NCBI GenBank assembly: GCA_022747635.1
Contig: JAKTNV010000630.1
Location: 27,817 to 91,816 of the forward strand
Reading direction: 5' to 3'
DNA length: 64,000 nt
DNA from: Hetaerina americana
Lineage: Eukaryota > Arthropoda > Insecta > Odonata > Calopterygidae
Shown: in pieces, positions 11,650 through 22,929 of the stretch
How the letters are laid out: every line of letters starts with the position of its first letter
Numbering within the stretch: the stretch's first letter is position 1
The notes under the pieces: generated by a model
What the model saw: only the letters and a program-made list of their open reading frames with translations
What the model was told of the DNA's origin: nothing
The model's database searches: none
Made by a program: the position numbers and the translations under genes

Positions 11650-14142
11650 TTTGGGTTCTAGGTGAAAATCTCACATGATACAAATCAAACAAAAATGTTT
11701 CCATGGTGTGTATTCTTGTTCATTTTCATCAAATAAACAAAATTAAACCCAGAATAAATCCTGAAAAACAAGAAATGAGCATAAAAGATGCTTCAGCGCA
11801 AGTGTTATTCTTACTATAAGAGCCCAAATTTCTAAAAATATTGCGAAAAACCACAATCTTCTTTTTTGGAGTGAATGTTTGAAGTGTATAGAAGGCATTT
11901 TTTTCATTTTTAGAAAATTTAATTTTTCACATTTTTCCATGAAAAGTGCCAATACCCCCCCTTTGGGTTCTAGGTGAAAATCTCACTCGACACAAATCAA
12001 AAAAATATGTTTCCATGGTGTGTATTGTTGTTCATTTTCATCAAATAAACAAAATTAAACCCAGAATTAATCCTGAAAAACAAGAAATGAACATAAAAGA
12101 TGCTTCAGCGCAAGTGTTATTCTTACTATAAGAGCCCAAATTTCTAAAAATATTGCGAAAAACCACAATCTTCTTTTTTGGAGTGAATGTTTGAGGTGCA
12201 TAGAAGGCATTTATTTCATTTTTAGAAAATTTAATATCTCACATTTTTCCATGAAAAGTGCCAATACCCCCCCCTTTGGGTTCTAGGTGAAAATGTCACT
12301 CGACTCAAATCAAACAAAAATGTTTCCATGGTGTGTATTCTTGTTCATTTTCATCAAATAAACAAAATAAAACTAAGAATAAATCCTGAAAGATAAGATA
12401 TGAGCATAAAAGATGCTTCAGCGCAAGTGTTCATGTTACTAAAAGAGCCCAAATTTCTAAAAATATTGGGAAAAGCAACAATTTTCAGTTTTAGAGTGAA
12501 TGTTTCAGGTGTATAGAAGGCATTTATTACATTTTTTGAGAATTTAATTTTTCACATTTTTCCATGAAAAGTGCCAATACCCCCCCCTTTGGGTTCAAGG
12601 TGAAAATCTCACTCGACACAAATCAAACAAAAAATTTTCCATGGTGTGTATTGTTGTTCATTTTCATCAAATTAACAAAATTAAACCCAGAATAAATCCT
12701 GAAAGACAAGAAATGAGCATAAAAGATGCTTCAGCGCAAGTGTTAATGTTACTTTAAGAGCCAAATTTCTAAAAATATTGCGAAAAGCAACAATTTTCAT
12801 TTTTAGAGTGAATGTTTAAGGTGTATAGAAGGCATTTATTTCATTTTTTGAAAATTTAATTTTTCTCTTTTTTCCATGAAAAGTGCCCCCCCCCCTTTGG
12901 GTTCTAGGTGAAAATCTCACTCGACACAAATCAAACAAAAATGTTTCCATGGTGTGTATTCTTGTTCATTTTCATCAAATAAACAAAATTAAACCCAGAA
13001 TAAATCCTGAAAAACAAGAAATGAGCATAAAAGATGCTTCAGCGCAAGTGTTATTCTTACTATAAGAGCCCAAATTTCTAAAAATATTGCGAAAAACCAC
13101 AATCTTCTTTTTTGGAGTGAATGTTTGAAGTGTATAGAAGGCATTTATTTCATTTTTAGAAAATTTAATTTTTCACATTTTTCCATGAAAAGTGCCAATA
13201 CCCCCCCTTTGGGTTCTAGGTGAAAATCTTACTCGACAAAAATCAAAAAAATATGTTTCCATGGTGTGTATTGTTGTTCATTTTCATCAAATAAACAAAA
13301 TTAAACCCAGAATAAATCCTGAAAAACAAGAAATGAACATAAAAGATGCTTCAGCGCAAGTGTTATTCTTACCGTAAGAGCCCAAATTTCTAAAAATATT
13401 GCGAAAAACCACAATCTTCTTTTTTGGAGTGAATGTTTGAGGTGCATAGAAGGCATTTATTTCATTTTTAGAAAATTTAATTTCTTACATTTTTCCATGA
13501 AAAGTGCCAATACCCCCCCTTTGGGTTCTAGGTGAAAATCTCACTCGACACAAACCAAACAAAAATGTTTCCATGGTGTGTATTCTTGTTCATTTTCATC
13601 AAATAAACAAAATAAAACTCAGAATAAATCCTGAAAGATAAGATATGAGCATAAAAGATGCTTCAGCGCAAGTGTTCATGTTACTAAAAGAGCCCAAATT
13701 TCTAAAAATATTGCGAAAAGCAACAATTTTCAGTTTTAGAGTGAATGTTTCAGGTGTATAGAAGGCATTTATTACATTTTTTGAAAATTTAATTTTTCAC
13801 ATTTTTCCATGAAAAGTGCCAATACCCCCCTCTGGCAAATCAGTGAAAATCTCACTCGACACAAATCAAACAAAAAATTTTCCATGGTGTGTATTGTTGT
13901 TCATTTTCATCAAATTAACAAAATTAAACCCAGAATAAATCCTGAAAGACAAGAAATGAGCATAAAAGATGCTTCAGCGCAAGTGTTAATGTTACTATAA
14001 GAGCCAAATTTCTAAAAATATTGCGAAAAGCAACAATTTTCATTTTTAGAGTGAATGTTTAAGGTGTATAGAAGGCATTTATTTAATTTTTAGAAAATTT
14101 ATTTTTTCACATTTTTCCGTGAAAAGTGCCAATACCCCCACC
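11650..14142 (+). repeat. Tetramer higher-order repeat A-Ak-C'-D, two copies (~1.246 kb period)
   Basis: The monomer starts 11650, 11962, 12275 and 12588 are followed by 12896, 13208, 13520 and 13831, giving offsets of 1243-1246 bp. Both A units have TTTGAAGTG. Both Ak units carry the AAAAAAATATG A-run. Both D units carry AAAAATTTTCC, CAAATTAAC, TTAATGTTACT and TTTAAGG. The second A unit has lost AATA before its C-run and carries CTCTTTTTTCC. The last D unit opens with TCTGGCAAATCAGTG instead of TTTGGGTTCTAGGTG. The copies have diverged more than those of the next tetramer array. Confidence 0.85.
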
Positions 14143-15083
14143 TTTGGGATCTAGGTGAAAATCTCACTCGACACAAATCAAACAAAAATGTTTCCATGGT
14201 GTGTATTGTTGTTCATTTTCATCAAATAAACAAAATTAAACCCAGAATAAATCATGAAAGACAAGAAATGAGCATAAAAGATGCTTCAGCGCAAGTGTTA
14301 TTCTTACTATAAGAGCCCGAATTTCTAAAACTATTGCGAAAAGCAACAATTTTCAGTTTTAGAGTGAATGTTTCAGGTGTATAGAAGGCATTTATTACAT
14401 TTTTTAAAAATTTAATTTTTCACATTTTTCCATGAAAAGTGCCAATACCCCCCCCTTTGGGTTCTAGGTGAAAATCTCACTCAACACAAATCAAACAAAA
14501 ATGTTTCCTTGGTGTGCATTGTTGTTCACTTTCATCAAATAAACAAAATTAAACCCAGAATAAATCCTGAAAGACAAGAAATGAGCATAAAAGATGCTTC
14601 AGCGCAAGTGTTATTCTTACTATAAGAGCCCTAATTTCAAAAATATTGCGAAAAACCACAATCTCTATTTTAGAGTGAATGTTTGAGGTGTATAGAAGGC
14701 ATTTATTTCATTTTTAGAAAATTTAATTTTTCACATTTTTCCGTGAAAATTGCCAATACCCCCCCCCTTTGGGTTCTAGGTGAAAATCTCACATGAAACG
14801 AATCAAACAAAAATGTTTCCATGGTGTGTATCCTTGTTCATTTTCATCAAATAAACAAAATAAAACTCAGAACAAATCCTGAAAGATAAGATATGAGCAT
14901 AAAAGATGCTTCAGCGCAAGTGTTCATGTTACAAAAATAGCCCAAATTTCTAAAAATATTGCGAAAAGCAACAATTTTCAGTTTTAGAGTGAATGTTTCA
15001 GGTGTATAGAAGGCATTTATTACATTTTTAGAAAATTAAATTTTTCACATTTTTCCATGAAAAGTGCCAATACCCCCCCCCCC
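13520..15083 (+). repeat. Module beta (C-D-E-B-F), first occurrence, C' variant
   Basis: The five monomers start at 13520 (C'), 13831 (D), 14143 (E, CACCTTTGGGATC and AAAACTATTG), 14456 (B, CACTCAACAC and CCTTGG) and 14768 (F, CACATGAAAC). The same D-E-B-F order appears five more times downstream. This copy is the most diverged and begins with a CTCGACAC unit instead of CTTGACAC. Confidence 0.8.
13831..13845 (+). other. Substitution cluster replacing the monomer start
   Basis: TCTGGCAAATCAGTG stands where other monomers read TTTGGGTTCTAGGTG. Length is kept, but eight of fifteen bases differ while the flanks (C-run and GAAAATCTCAC) are normal. No other monomer in the window shows this block. 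Confidence 0.85.
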
Positions 15084-18062
15084 TTTGGGTTCTAGGTGAA
15101 AATCTCACTCGACACAAATCAAACAAAAATGTTTCCATGGTGTGAATTCTTGTTCATTTTCATCAAATAAACAAAATTAAACCCAGAATAAATCCTGAAA
15201 AACAAGAAATGAGCATAAAAGATGCTTCAGCGCAAGTGTTATTCTTACTATAAGAGCCCAAATTTCTAAAAATATTGCGAAAAACCCCAATCTTCTTTTT
15301 TGGAGTGAATGTTTGAAGTGTATAGAAGGCATTTATTTCATTTTTAGAAAATTTAATTTTTCACATTTTTCCATGAAAAGTGCCAATACCCCCCCTTTGG
15401 GTTCTAGGTGAAAATCTCACTCGACACAAATCAAAAAAATGTTTCCATGGTGTGTATTGTTGTTCATTTTCATCAAATAAACAAAATTAAACCCAGAATA
15501 AATCCTGAAAAACAAGAAATGAACATAAAAGATGCTTCAGCGCAAGTGTTATTCTTACTATAAGAGCCCAAATTTCTAAAAATATTGCGAAAAACCACAA
15601 TCTTCTTTTTTGGAGTGAATGTTTGAGGTGCATAGAAGGCATTTATTACATTTTTAGAAAATTTAATTTTTCACACTTTTCCATGAAAAGTGCCAATACC
15701 CCCCCCTTTGGGTTCTAGGTGAAAATCTCACTCGACACAAATCAAACAAAAATGTTTCCATGGTGTGTATTGTTGTTCATTTTCATCAAATAAACAAAAT
15801 TAAACCCAGAATAAATCCTGAAAGACAAGAAATGAGCATAAAAGATGCTTCAGCGCAAGTGTTATTCTTACTATAAGAGCCCTAATTTCAAAAATATTGC
15901 GAAAAACCACAATCTTTATTTTAGAGTGAATGTTTGAGGTGTATAGAAGGCATTTATTTCATTTTTAGAAAATTTAATTTTTCACATTTTTCCGTGAAAA
16001 TTGCCAATACCCCCCCCCTTTGGGTTCTAGGTGAAAATCTCACATGAAACAAATCAAACAAAAATGTTTCCATGGTGTGTATCCTTGTTCATTTTCATCA
16101 AATAAACAAAATAAAACTCAGAACAAATCCTGAAAGATAAGATATGAGCATAAAAGATGCTTCAGCGCAAGTGTTCATGTTACAAAAATAGCCCAAATTT
16201 CTAAAAATATTGCGAAAAGCAACAATTTTCAGTTTTAGAGTGAATGTTTCAGGTGTATAGAAGGCATTTATTACATTTTTAGAAAATTAAATTTTTCACA
16301 TTTTTCCATGAAAAGTGCCAATACCCCCCCCCCTTTGGGTTCTAGGTGAGAATCTCACTCGACACAAATCAAACAAAAATGTTTCCATGGTGTGTATTCT
16401 TGTTCATTTTCATCAAATAAACAAAATTAAACCCAGAATAAATCCTGAAAAACAAGAAATGAGCATAAAAGATGCTTCAGCGCAAGTGTTATTCTTACTA
16501 TAAGAGCCCAAATTTCTAAAAATATTGCGAAAAACCCCAATCTTCTTTTTTGGAGTGAATGTTTGAAGTGTATAGAAGGCATTTATTTCATTTTTAGAAA
16601 ATTTAATTTTTCACATTTTTCCATGAAAAGTGCCAATACCCCCCCTTTGGGTTCTAGGTGAAAATCTCACTCGACACAAATCAAAAAAATGTTTCCATGG
16701 TGTGTATTGTTGTTCATTTTCATCAAATAAACAAAATTAAACCCAGAATAAATCCTGAAAAACAAGAAATGAACATAAAATATGCTTCAGCGCAAGTGTT
16801 ATTCTTACTATAAGAGCCCAAATTTCTAAAAATATTGCGAAAAACCACAATCTTCTTTTTTGGAGTGAATGTTTGAGGTGCATAGAAGGCATTTATTACA
16901 TTTTTAGAAAATTTAATTTTTCACACTTTTCCATGAAAAGTGCCAATACCCCCCCCTTTGGGTTCTAGGTGAAAATCTCACTCGACACAAATCAAACAAA
17001 AATGTTTCCATGGTGTGTATTGTTGTTCATTTTCATCAAATAAACAAAATTAAACCCAGAATAAATCCTGAAAGACAAGAAATGAGCATAAAAGATGCTT
17101 CAGCGCAAGTGTTATTCTTACTATAAGAGCCCTAATTTCAAAAATATTGCGAAAAACCACAATCTTTATTTTAGAGTGAATGTTTGAGGTGTATAGAAGG
17201 CATTTATTTCATTTTTAGAAAATTTAATTTTTCACATTTTTCCGTGAAAATTGCCAATACCCCCCCCCTTTGGGTTCTAGGTGAAAATCTCACATGAAAC
17301 AAATCAAACAAAAATGTTTCCATGGTGTGTATCCTTGTTCATTTTCATCAAATAAACAAAATAAAACTCAGAACAAATCCTGAAAGATAAGATATGAGCA
17401 TAAAAGATGCTTCAGCGCAAGTGTTCATGTTACAAAAATAGCCCAAATTTCTAAAAATATTGCGAAAAGCAACAATTTTCAGTTTTAGAGTGAATGTTTC
17501 AGGTGTATAGAAGGCATTTATTACATTTTTAGAAAATTTAATTTTTCACATTTTTCCATGAAAAGTGCCAATACCCCCCCCCCCTTTGGGTTCTAGGTGA
17601 AAATCTCACTCGACACAAATCAAACAAAAATGTTTCCATGGTGTGTATTCTTGTTCATTTTCATCAAATAAACAAAATTAAACCCAGAATAAATCCTGAA
17701 AAACAAGAAATGAGCATAAAAGATGCTTCAGCGCAAGTGTTATTCTTACTATAAGAGCCCAAATTTCTAAAAATATTGCGAAAAACCCCAATCTTCTTTT
17801 TTGGAGTGAATGTTTGAAGTGTATAGAAGGCATTTATTTCATTTTTAGAAAATTTAATTTTTCACATTTTTCCATGAAAAGTGCCAATACCCCCCCTTTG
17901 GGTTCTAGGTGAAAATCTCACTCGACACAAATCAAAAAAATGTTTCCATGGTGTGTATTGTTGTTCATTTTCATCAAATAAACAAAATTAAACCCAGAAT
18001 AAATCCTGAAAAACAAGAAATGAACATAAAAGATGCTTCAGCGCAAGTGTTATTCTTACTAT
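14660..18062 (+). repeat. Tetramer higher-order repeat A-Ak-B-F, about 2.7 copies (1.250 kb period)
   Basis: F monomers start at 14768, 16019 and 17269; A at 15084, 16334 and 17585; Ak at 15396, 16646 and 17897; B at 15707 and 16957. The period is 1250-1251 bp. Markers shared by the copies are TATCCTTG and TACAAAAATAG in F, ACCCCAATCTTC in A, the short A-run CAAAAAAATG in Ak, and CCCTAATTTC with CACACTTTTCC around B. Copies differ by only a few bases, for example GTGAATTCTTG at 15144 and GGTGAGAATC near 16347. The third copy departs at TATATGAGCC (about 18061). The homology starts inside the B monomer at 14456. Confidence 0.92.
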
Positions 18063-19147
18063 ATGAGCCCAAATTTCCAAAAATATTGCGAAAAACCACA
18101 ATCTTCTTTTTTGGAGTGAATGTTTGAGGTGCATAGAAGGCATTTATTACATTTTTAGAAAATTTAATTTTTCACATTTTTCCATGAAAAGTGCCAATAC
18201 CCCCCCCTTTGGGTTCTAGGTGAAAATCTCACTCGACACAAATCAAACAAAAATGTTTCCATGGTGTGTATTGTTGTTCATTTTCATCAAATAAACAAAA
18301 TTAAACCCAGAATAAATCCTGAAAGACAAGAAATGAGCATAAAAGATGCTTCAGCGCAAGTGTTATTCTTACTATAAGAGCCCAAATTTCAAAAATATTG
18401 CGAAAAACCACAATCTTTATTTTAGAGTGAATGTTTGAGGTGTATAGAAGGCATTTATTTCATTTTTAGAAAATTTAATTTTTCACATTTTTCCGTGAAA
18501 AGTGCCAATACCCCCCCCCCCCTTTGGGTTCTAGGTGAAAATCTCACTTGACACAAATCAAACAAAAATGTTTCCATGGTGTGTATTCTTGTTCATTTTC
18601 ATCAAATAAACAAAATAAAACTCAGAACAAATCCTGAAAGATAAGATATGAGCATAAAAGATGCTTCAGCGCAAGTGTTCATGTTACTAAAAGAGCCCAA
18701 ATTTCTAAAAATATTGCGAAAAACCATAATCTTCTGTTTTAGAGTGAATGTTTGAGGTGTATAGAAGGCATTTATTTCATTTTTAGAAAATTTAATTTTT
18801 CACATTTTTCCGTGAAAAGTGCCAATACCCCCCCCCCCCTTTGGGTTCTAGGTGAAAATCTCACTTGGCACAAATCAAACAAAAATGTTTCCATGGTGTG
18901 TATTCTTGTTCATTTTCATCAAATAAACAAAATAAAACTCAGAACAAATCCTGAAAGATAAGATATGAGCATAAAAGATGCTTCAGCGCAAGTGTTCATG
19001 TTACTAAAAGAGCCCAAATTTCTAAAAATATTGCGAAAAACCATAATCTTCTGTTTTAGAGTGAATGTTTGAGGTGTATAGAAGGCATTTATTTCATTTT
19101 TAGAAAATTTAATTTTTCTCTTTTTTCCATGAAAAGTGCCCCCCCCC

Positions 19148-20711
19148 TTTGGGTTCTAGTTGAAAATCTCACTCGACACAAATCAAACAAAAATGTTTCC
19201 ATGGTGTGTATTCTTGTTCATTTTCATCAAATAAACAAAATTAAACCCAGAATAAATCCTGAAAAACAAGAAATGAGCATAAAAGATGCTTCAGCGCAAG
19301 TGTTATTCTTACTATAGGAGCCCAAATTTCTAAAAATATTGCGAAAAACCACAATCTTCTTTTTTGTAGTGAATGTTTGAAGTGTATAGAAGGCATTTAT
19401 TTCATTTTTAGAAAATTTAATTTCTTACATTTTTCCATGAAAAGTGCCAATACCCCCCCTTTGGGTTCTAGGTGAAAATCTCACTCGACACAAATCAAAA
19501 AAATATGTTTCCATGGTGTGTATTGTTGTTCATTTTCATCAAATAAACAAAATTAAACCCAGAATAAATCCTGAAAAACAAGAAATGAACATAAAAGATG
19601 CTTCAGCGCAAGTGTAATTCTTACTATAAGAGCCCAAATTTCTAAAAATATTGCGAAAAACCACAATCTTCTTTTTTGGAGTGAATGTTTGAGGTTCATA
19701 GAAGGCATTTATTTCATTTTTAGAAAATTTAATTTCTTACATTTTTCCATGAAAAGTGCCAATACCCCCCCCCCTTGGGTTCTAGGTGAAAATCTCACTC
19801 GACACAAATCAAACAAAAATGTTTCCATGGTGTGTATTCTTGTTCATTTTCATCAAATAAACAAAATAAAACTCAGAATAAATCCTGAAAGATAAGATAT
19901 GAGCATAAAAGATGCTTCAGCGCAAGTGTTCATGTTACTAAAAGAGCCCAAATTTCTAAAAATATTGCGAAAAGCAACAATTTTCAGTTTTAGAGTCAAT
20001 GTTTCAGGTGTATAGAAGGCATTTATTACATTTTTTGAAAATTTAATTTTTCACATTTTTCCATGAAAAGTGCCAATGCCACCCACTTTGGGTTCTAGGT
20101 GAAAATCTCACTCGACACAAATCAAACAAAAATGTTTCCTTGGTGTGTATTGTTGTTCATTTTCATCAAATAAACAAAATTAAACCCAGAATAAATCCTG
20201 AAAGACAAGAAATGAGCATAAAAGATGCTTCAGCGCAAGTGTTATTCTTACTATAAGAGCCCAAATTTCAAAAATATTGCGAAAAACCACAATCTTTATT
20301 TTAGAGTGAATGTTTGAGGTGTATAGAAGGCATTTATTTCATTTTTGGAAAATTTTATTTTTCAAATTTTTCCGTGAAAATTGCCAATACCCCCCCCCCT
20401 TTGGGTTCTAGGTGAAAATCTCACTTGACCCAAATCAAACAAAAATGTATCCATGGTGTGTATTCTTGTTCAATTTCATCAAATAAACAAAATAAAACTC
20501 AGAACAAATCCTGAAAGATAAGATATGAGCATAAAAGATGCTTCAGCGCAAGTGTTCATGTTACTAAAAGAGCCCAAATTTCTAAAAATATTGCGAAAAG
20601 CAACAATTTTCAGTTTTAGAGTGAATGTTTCAGGTGTATAGAAGGCATTTATTACATTTTTAGAAAATTTAATTTTTCACATTTTTCCATGAAAAGTGCC
20701 AATACCCCCCC
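19148..20711 (+). repeat. Module alpha (A-Ak-C'-B-C), copy 1
   Basis: Monomers start at 19148 (A, CTCTTTTTTCC leader without AATA, GTTGAAAATC, TATAGGAGCC, TGTAGTG), 19460 (Ak), 19775 (C', C-run followed by TTGGG), 20087 (B, after GCCACCCAC, CCTTGG) and 20400 (C, CTTGACCC). The order A-Ak-C'-B-C is seen four more times in the window. This copy has the older ACCACAATCTTC in its Ak unit, whereas the copies at 25712 and 29776 have ACCAAAATCTTC. Confidence 0.88.
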
Positions 20712-21648
20712 TTTGGGTTCTAGGTGAAAATCTCACTCGGCACAAATCAAACAAAAAAGTTTCCATGGTGTGTATTGTTGTTCATTTTCATCAAATAAAA
20801 AAAATTAAACCCAGAATAAATCCTGAAAAACAAGAAATGAGCATAAAAGATGCTTCAGCGCAAGTGTTATTCTTACTATAAGAGCCCAAATTTCTAAAAA
20901 TATTGCGAAAAACCACAATCTTCTTTTTTGGAGTGAATGTTTGAGGTGTATAGAAGGCATTTATTTCATTTTTAGAAAATTTAATTTTTCACATTTTTCC
21001 ATGAAAACTTCCAATACCCCCCCTTTGGGTTCTAGGTGAAAATCCCACTCGATACAAATCAAACAAAAATGTTTCCATGGTGTGTATTCTTGTTCATTTT
21101 CATCAAATAAACAAAATAAAACTCAGAATAAATCCTGAAAGATAAGATATGAGCATCAAAGATGCTTCAGCGCAAGTGTTCATGTTACTAAAAGAGCCCA
21201 AATTTCTAAAACTATTGCGAAAAGCAACAATTTTCAGTTTTAGAGTGACTGTTTCAGGTGTATAGAAGGCATTTATTACATTTTTTGAAAATTTAATTTT
21301 TCACATTTTTCCATGAAAAGTGCCAATACCCCCCCCCTTTGGGTTCTAGGTGAAAATCTCACTCAACACAAATCAAACAAAAATGTTTCCTTGGTGTGTA
21401 TTGTTGTTCATTTTCATCAAATAAACAAAATTAAACCCAGAATAAATCCTGAAAGACAAGAAATGAGCATAAAAGATGCTTCAGCGCAAGTGTTATTCTT
21501 ACTATAAGAGCCCAAATTTCAAAAATATTGCGAAAAACCACAAACTTTATTTTAGAGTGAATGTTTGAGGTGTATAGAAGGCATTTATTTCATTTTTAGA
21601 AAATTTAATTTTTCACATTTTTCCGTGAAAAGTGCCAATACCCCCCCC

Positions 21649-22929
21649 TTTGGGTTCTAGGTGAAAATCTCACTTGACACAAATCAAACAAAAATGTTTC
21701 CATGGTGTGTATTCTTGTTCATTTTCATCAAATAAACAAAATAAAACTCAGAACAAATCCTGAAAGATAAGATATGAGCATAAAAGATGCTTCAGCGCAA
21801 GTGTTCATGTTACTTAAAGAGCCCAAATTTCTAAAAATATTGCGAAAAGCAACAATTTTCAGTTTTAGAGTGAATGTTTCAGGTGTATAGAAGGCATTTA
21901 TTACATTTTTTGAAAATTTAATTTTTCACATTTTTCCATGAAAAGTGCCAATACCCCCCCCTTTGGGTTCTAGGTGAAAATCTCACTCGACACAAAACAA
22001 ACAAAAAATTTTCCATGGTGTGTATTGTTGTTCATTTTCATTAAATTAACAAAATTAAACCCAGAATAAATCCTGAAAGACAAGAAATGAGCATAAAAGA
22101 TGCTTCAGCGCAAGTGTTAATGTTACTATAAGAGCCAAATTTCTAAAAATATTGCGAAAAGCAACAATTTTCATTTTTAGAGTGAATGTTTAAGGTGTAT
22201 AGAAGGCATTTATTTCATTTTTAGAAAATTTATTTTTTCACATTTTTCCGTGAAAAGTGCCAATATCCCCACCTTTGGGATCTAGGTGAAAATCCCACTC
22301 GACACAAATCAAACAAAAATGTTTCCATGGTGTGTATTGTTGTTCATTTTCATCAAATAAACAAAATTAAACCCAGAATAAATCCTGAAAGACAAGAAAT
22401 GAGCATTAAAGATGCTTCAGCGCAATTGTTATTCTTACTATAAGAGCCCGAATTTCTAAAACTATTGCGAAAAGCAACAATTTTCAGTTTTAGAGTGAAT
22501 GTTTCAGGTGTATAGAAGGCATTTATTACATTTTTTGAAAATTTAATTTTTCACATTTTTCCATGAAAAGTGCCAATACCCCCCCCTTTGGGTTCTAGGT
22601 GAAAATCTCACTCAACACAAATCAAACAAAAATGTTTCCTTGGTGTGTATTGTTGTTCATTTTCATCAAATAAACAAAATTAAACCCAGAATAAATCCTG
22701 AAAAACAAGAAATGAGCATAAAAGATGCTTCAGCGCAAGTGTTATTCTTACTATAAGAGCCCAAATTTCAAAAATATTGCGAAAAACCACAATCTTTATT
22801 TTAGAGTGAATGTTTGAGGTGTATAGAAGGCATTTATTTCATTTTTAGAAAATTTAATTTTTCACATTTTTCCGTGAAAATTGCCAATACCCCCCCCCCT
22901 TTGGGTTCTAGGTGAAAATCTCACATGAA
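21649..22929 (+). repeat. Module beta (C-D-E-B-F), copy 2, cut by duplication junction
   Basis: Monomers start at 21649 (C), 21962 (D, CACAAAACAAAC and AAAAATTTTCC), 22274 (E, TATCCCCACCTTTGGGATC), 22587 (B, CACTCAACAC, CCTTGG) and 22900 (F). The F unit is replaced by type A sequence after about 22.93-22.99 kb, so only its start belongs to the module. Confidence 0.88.

Larger units (their letters stand above)
16364..22929 (+). repeat. Unit 1 of a 6.56 kb (21-monomer) tandem duplication
   Basis: Sequence from about 16.36 kb to 22.93 kb recurs immediately downstream at an offset of 6563-6567 bp. Shared rare markers include TATATGAGCC (18061), GCCACCCACTTTGGG (about 20080), AAAATGTATCCATGG (about 20445), AGCATCAAAGATG (about 21153) and GAGTGACTG (about 21243). 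The offset varies by a few bases because C-runs changed length: 12 C before 18523 and 12 C before 18840 against 11 and 10 in unit 2. A few substitutions also separate the units. It contains the end of the A-Ak-B-F tetramer array, a B plus two Q/P hybrid monomers (18523, 18840), module alpha, A-C'-B and most of module beta. Confidence 0.93.

Noticed and set aside
19740..19790. TTGGG instead of TTTGGG after the C-run as a functional variant
   Set aside because: It is a one-base change at a homopolymer boundary (T to C) inherited by the duplicated copies near 26339 and 30402; no function is suggested.
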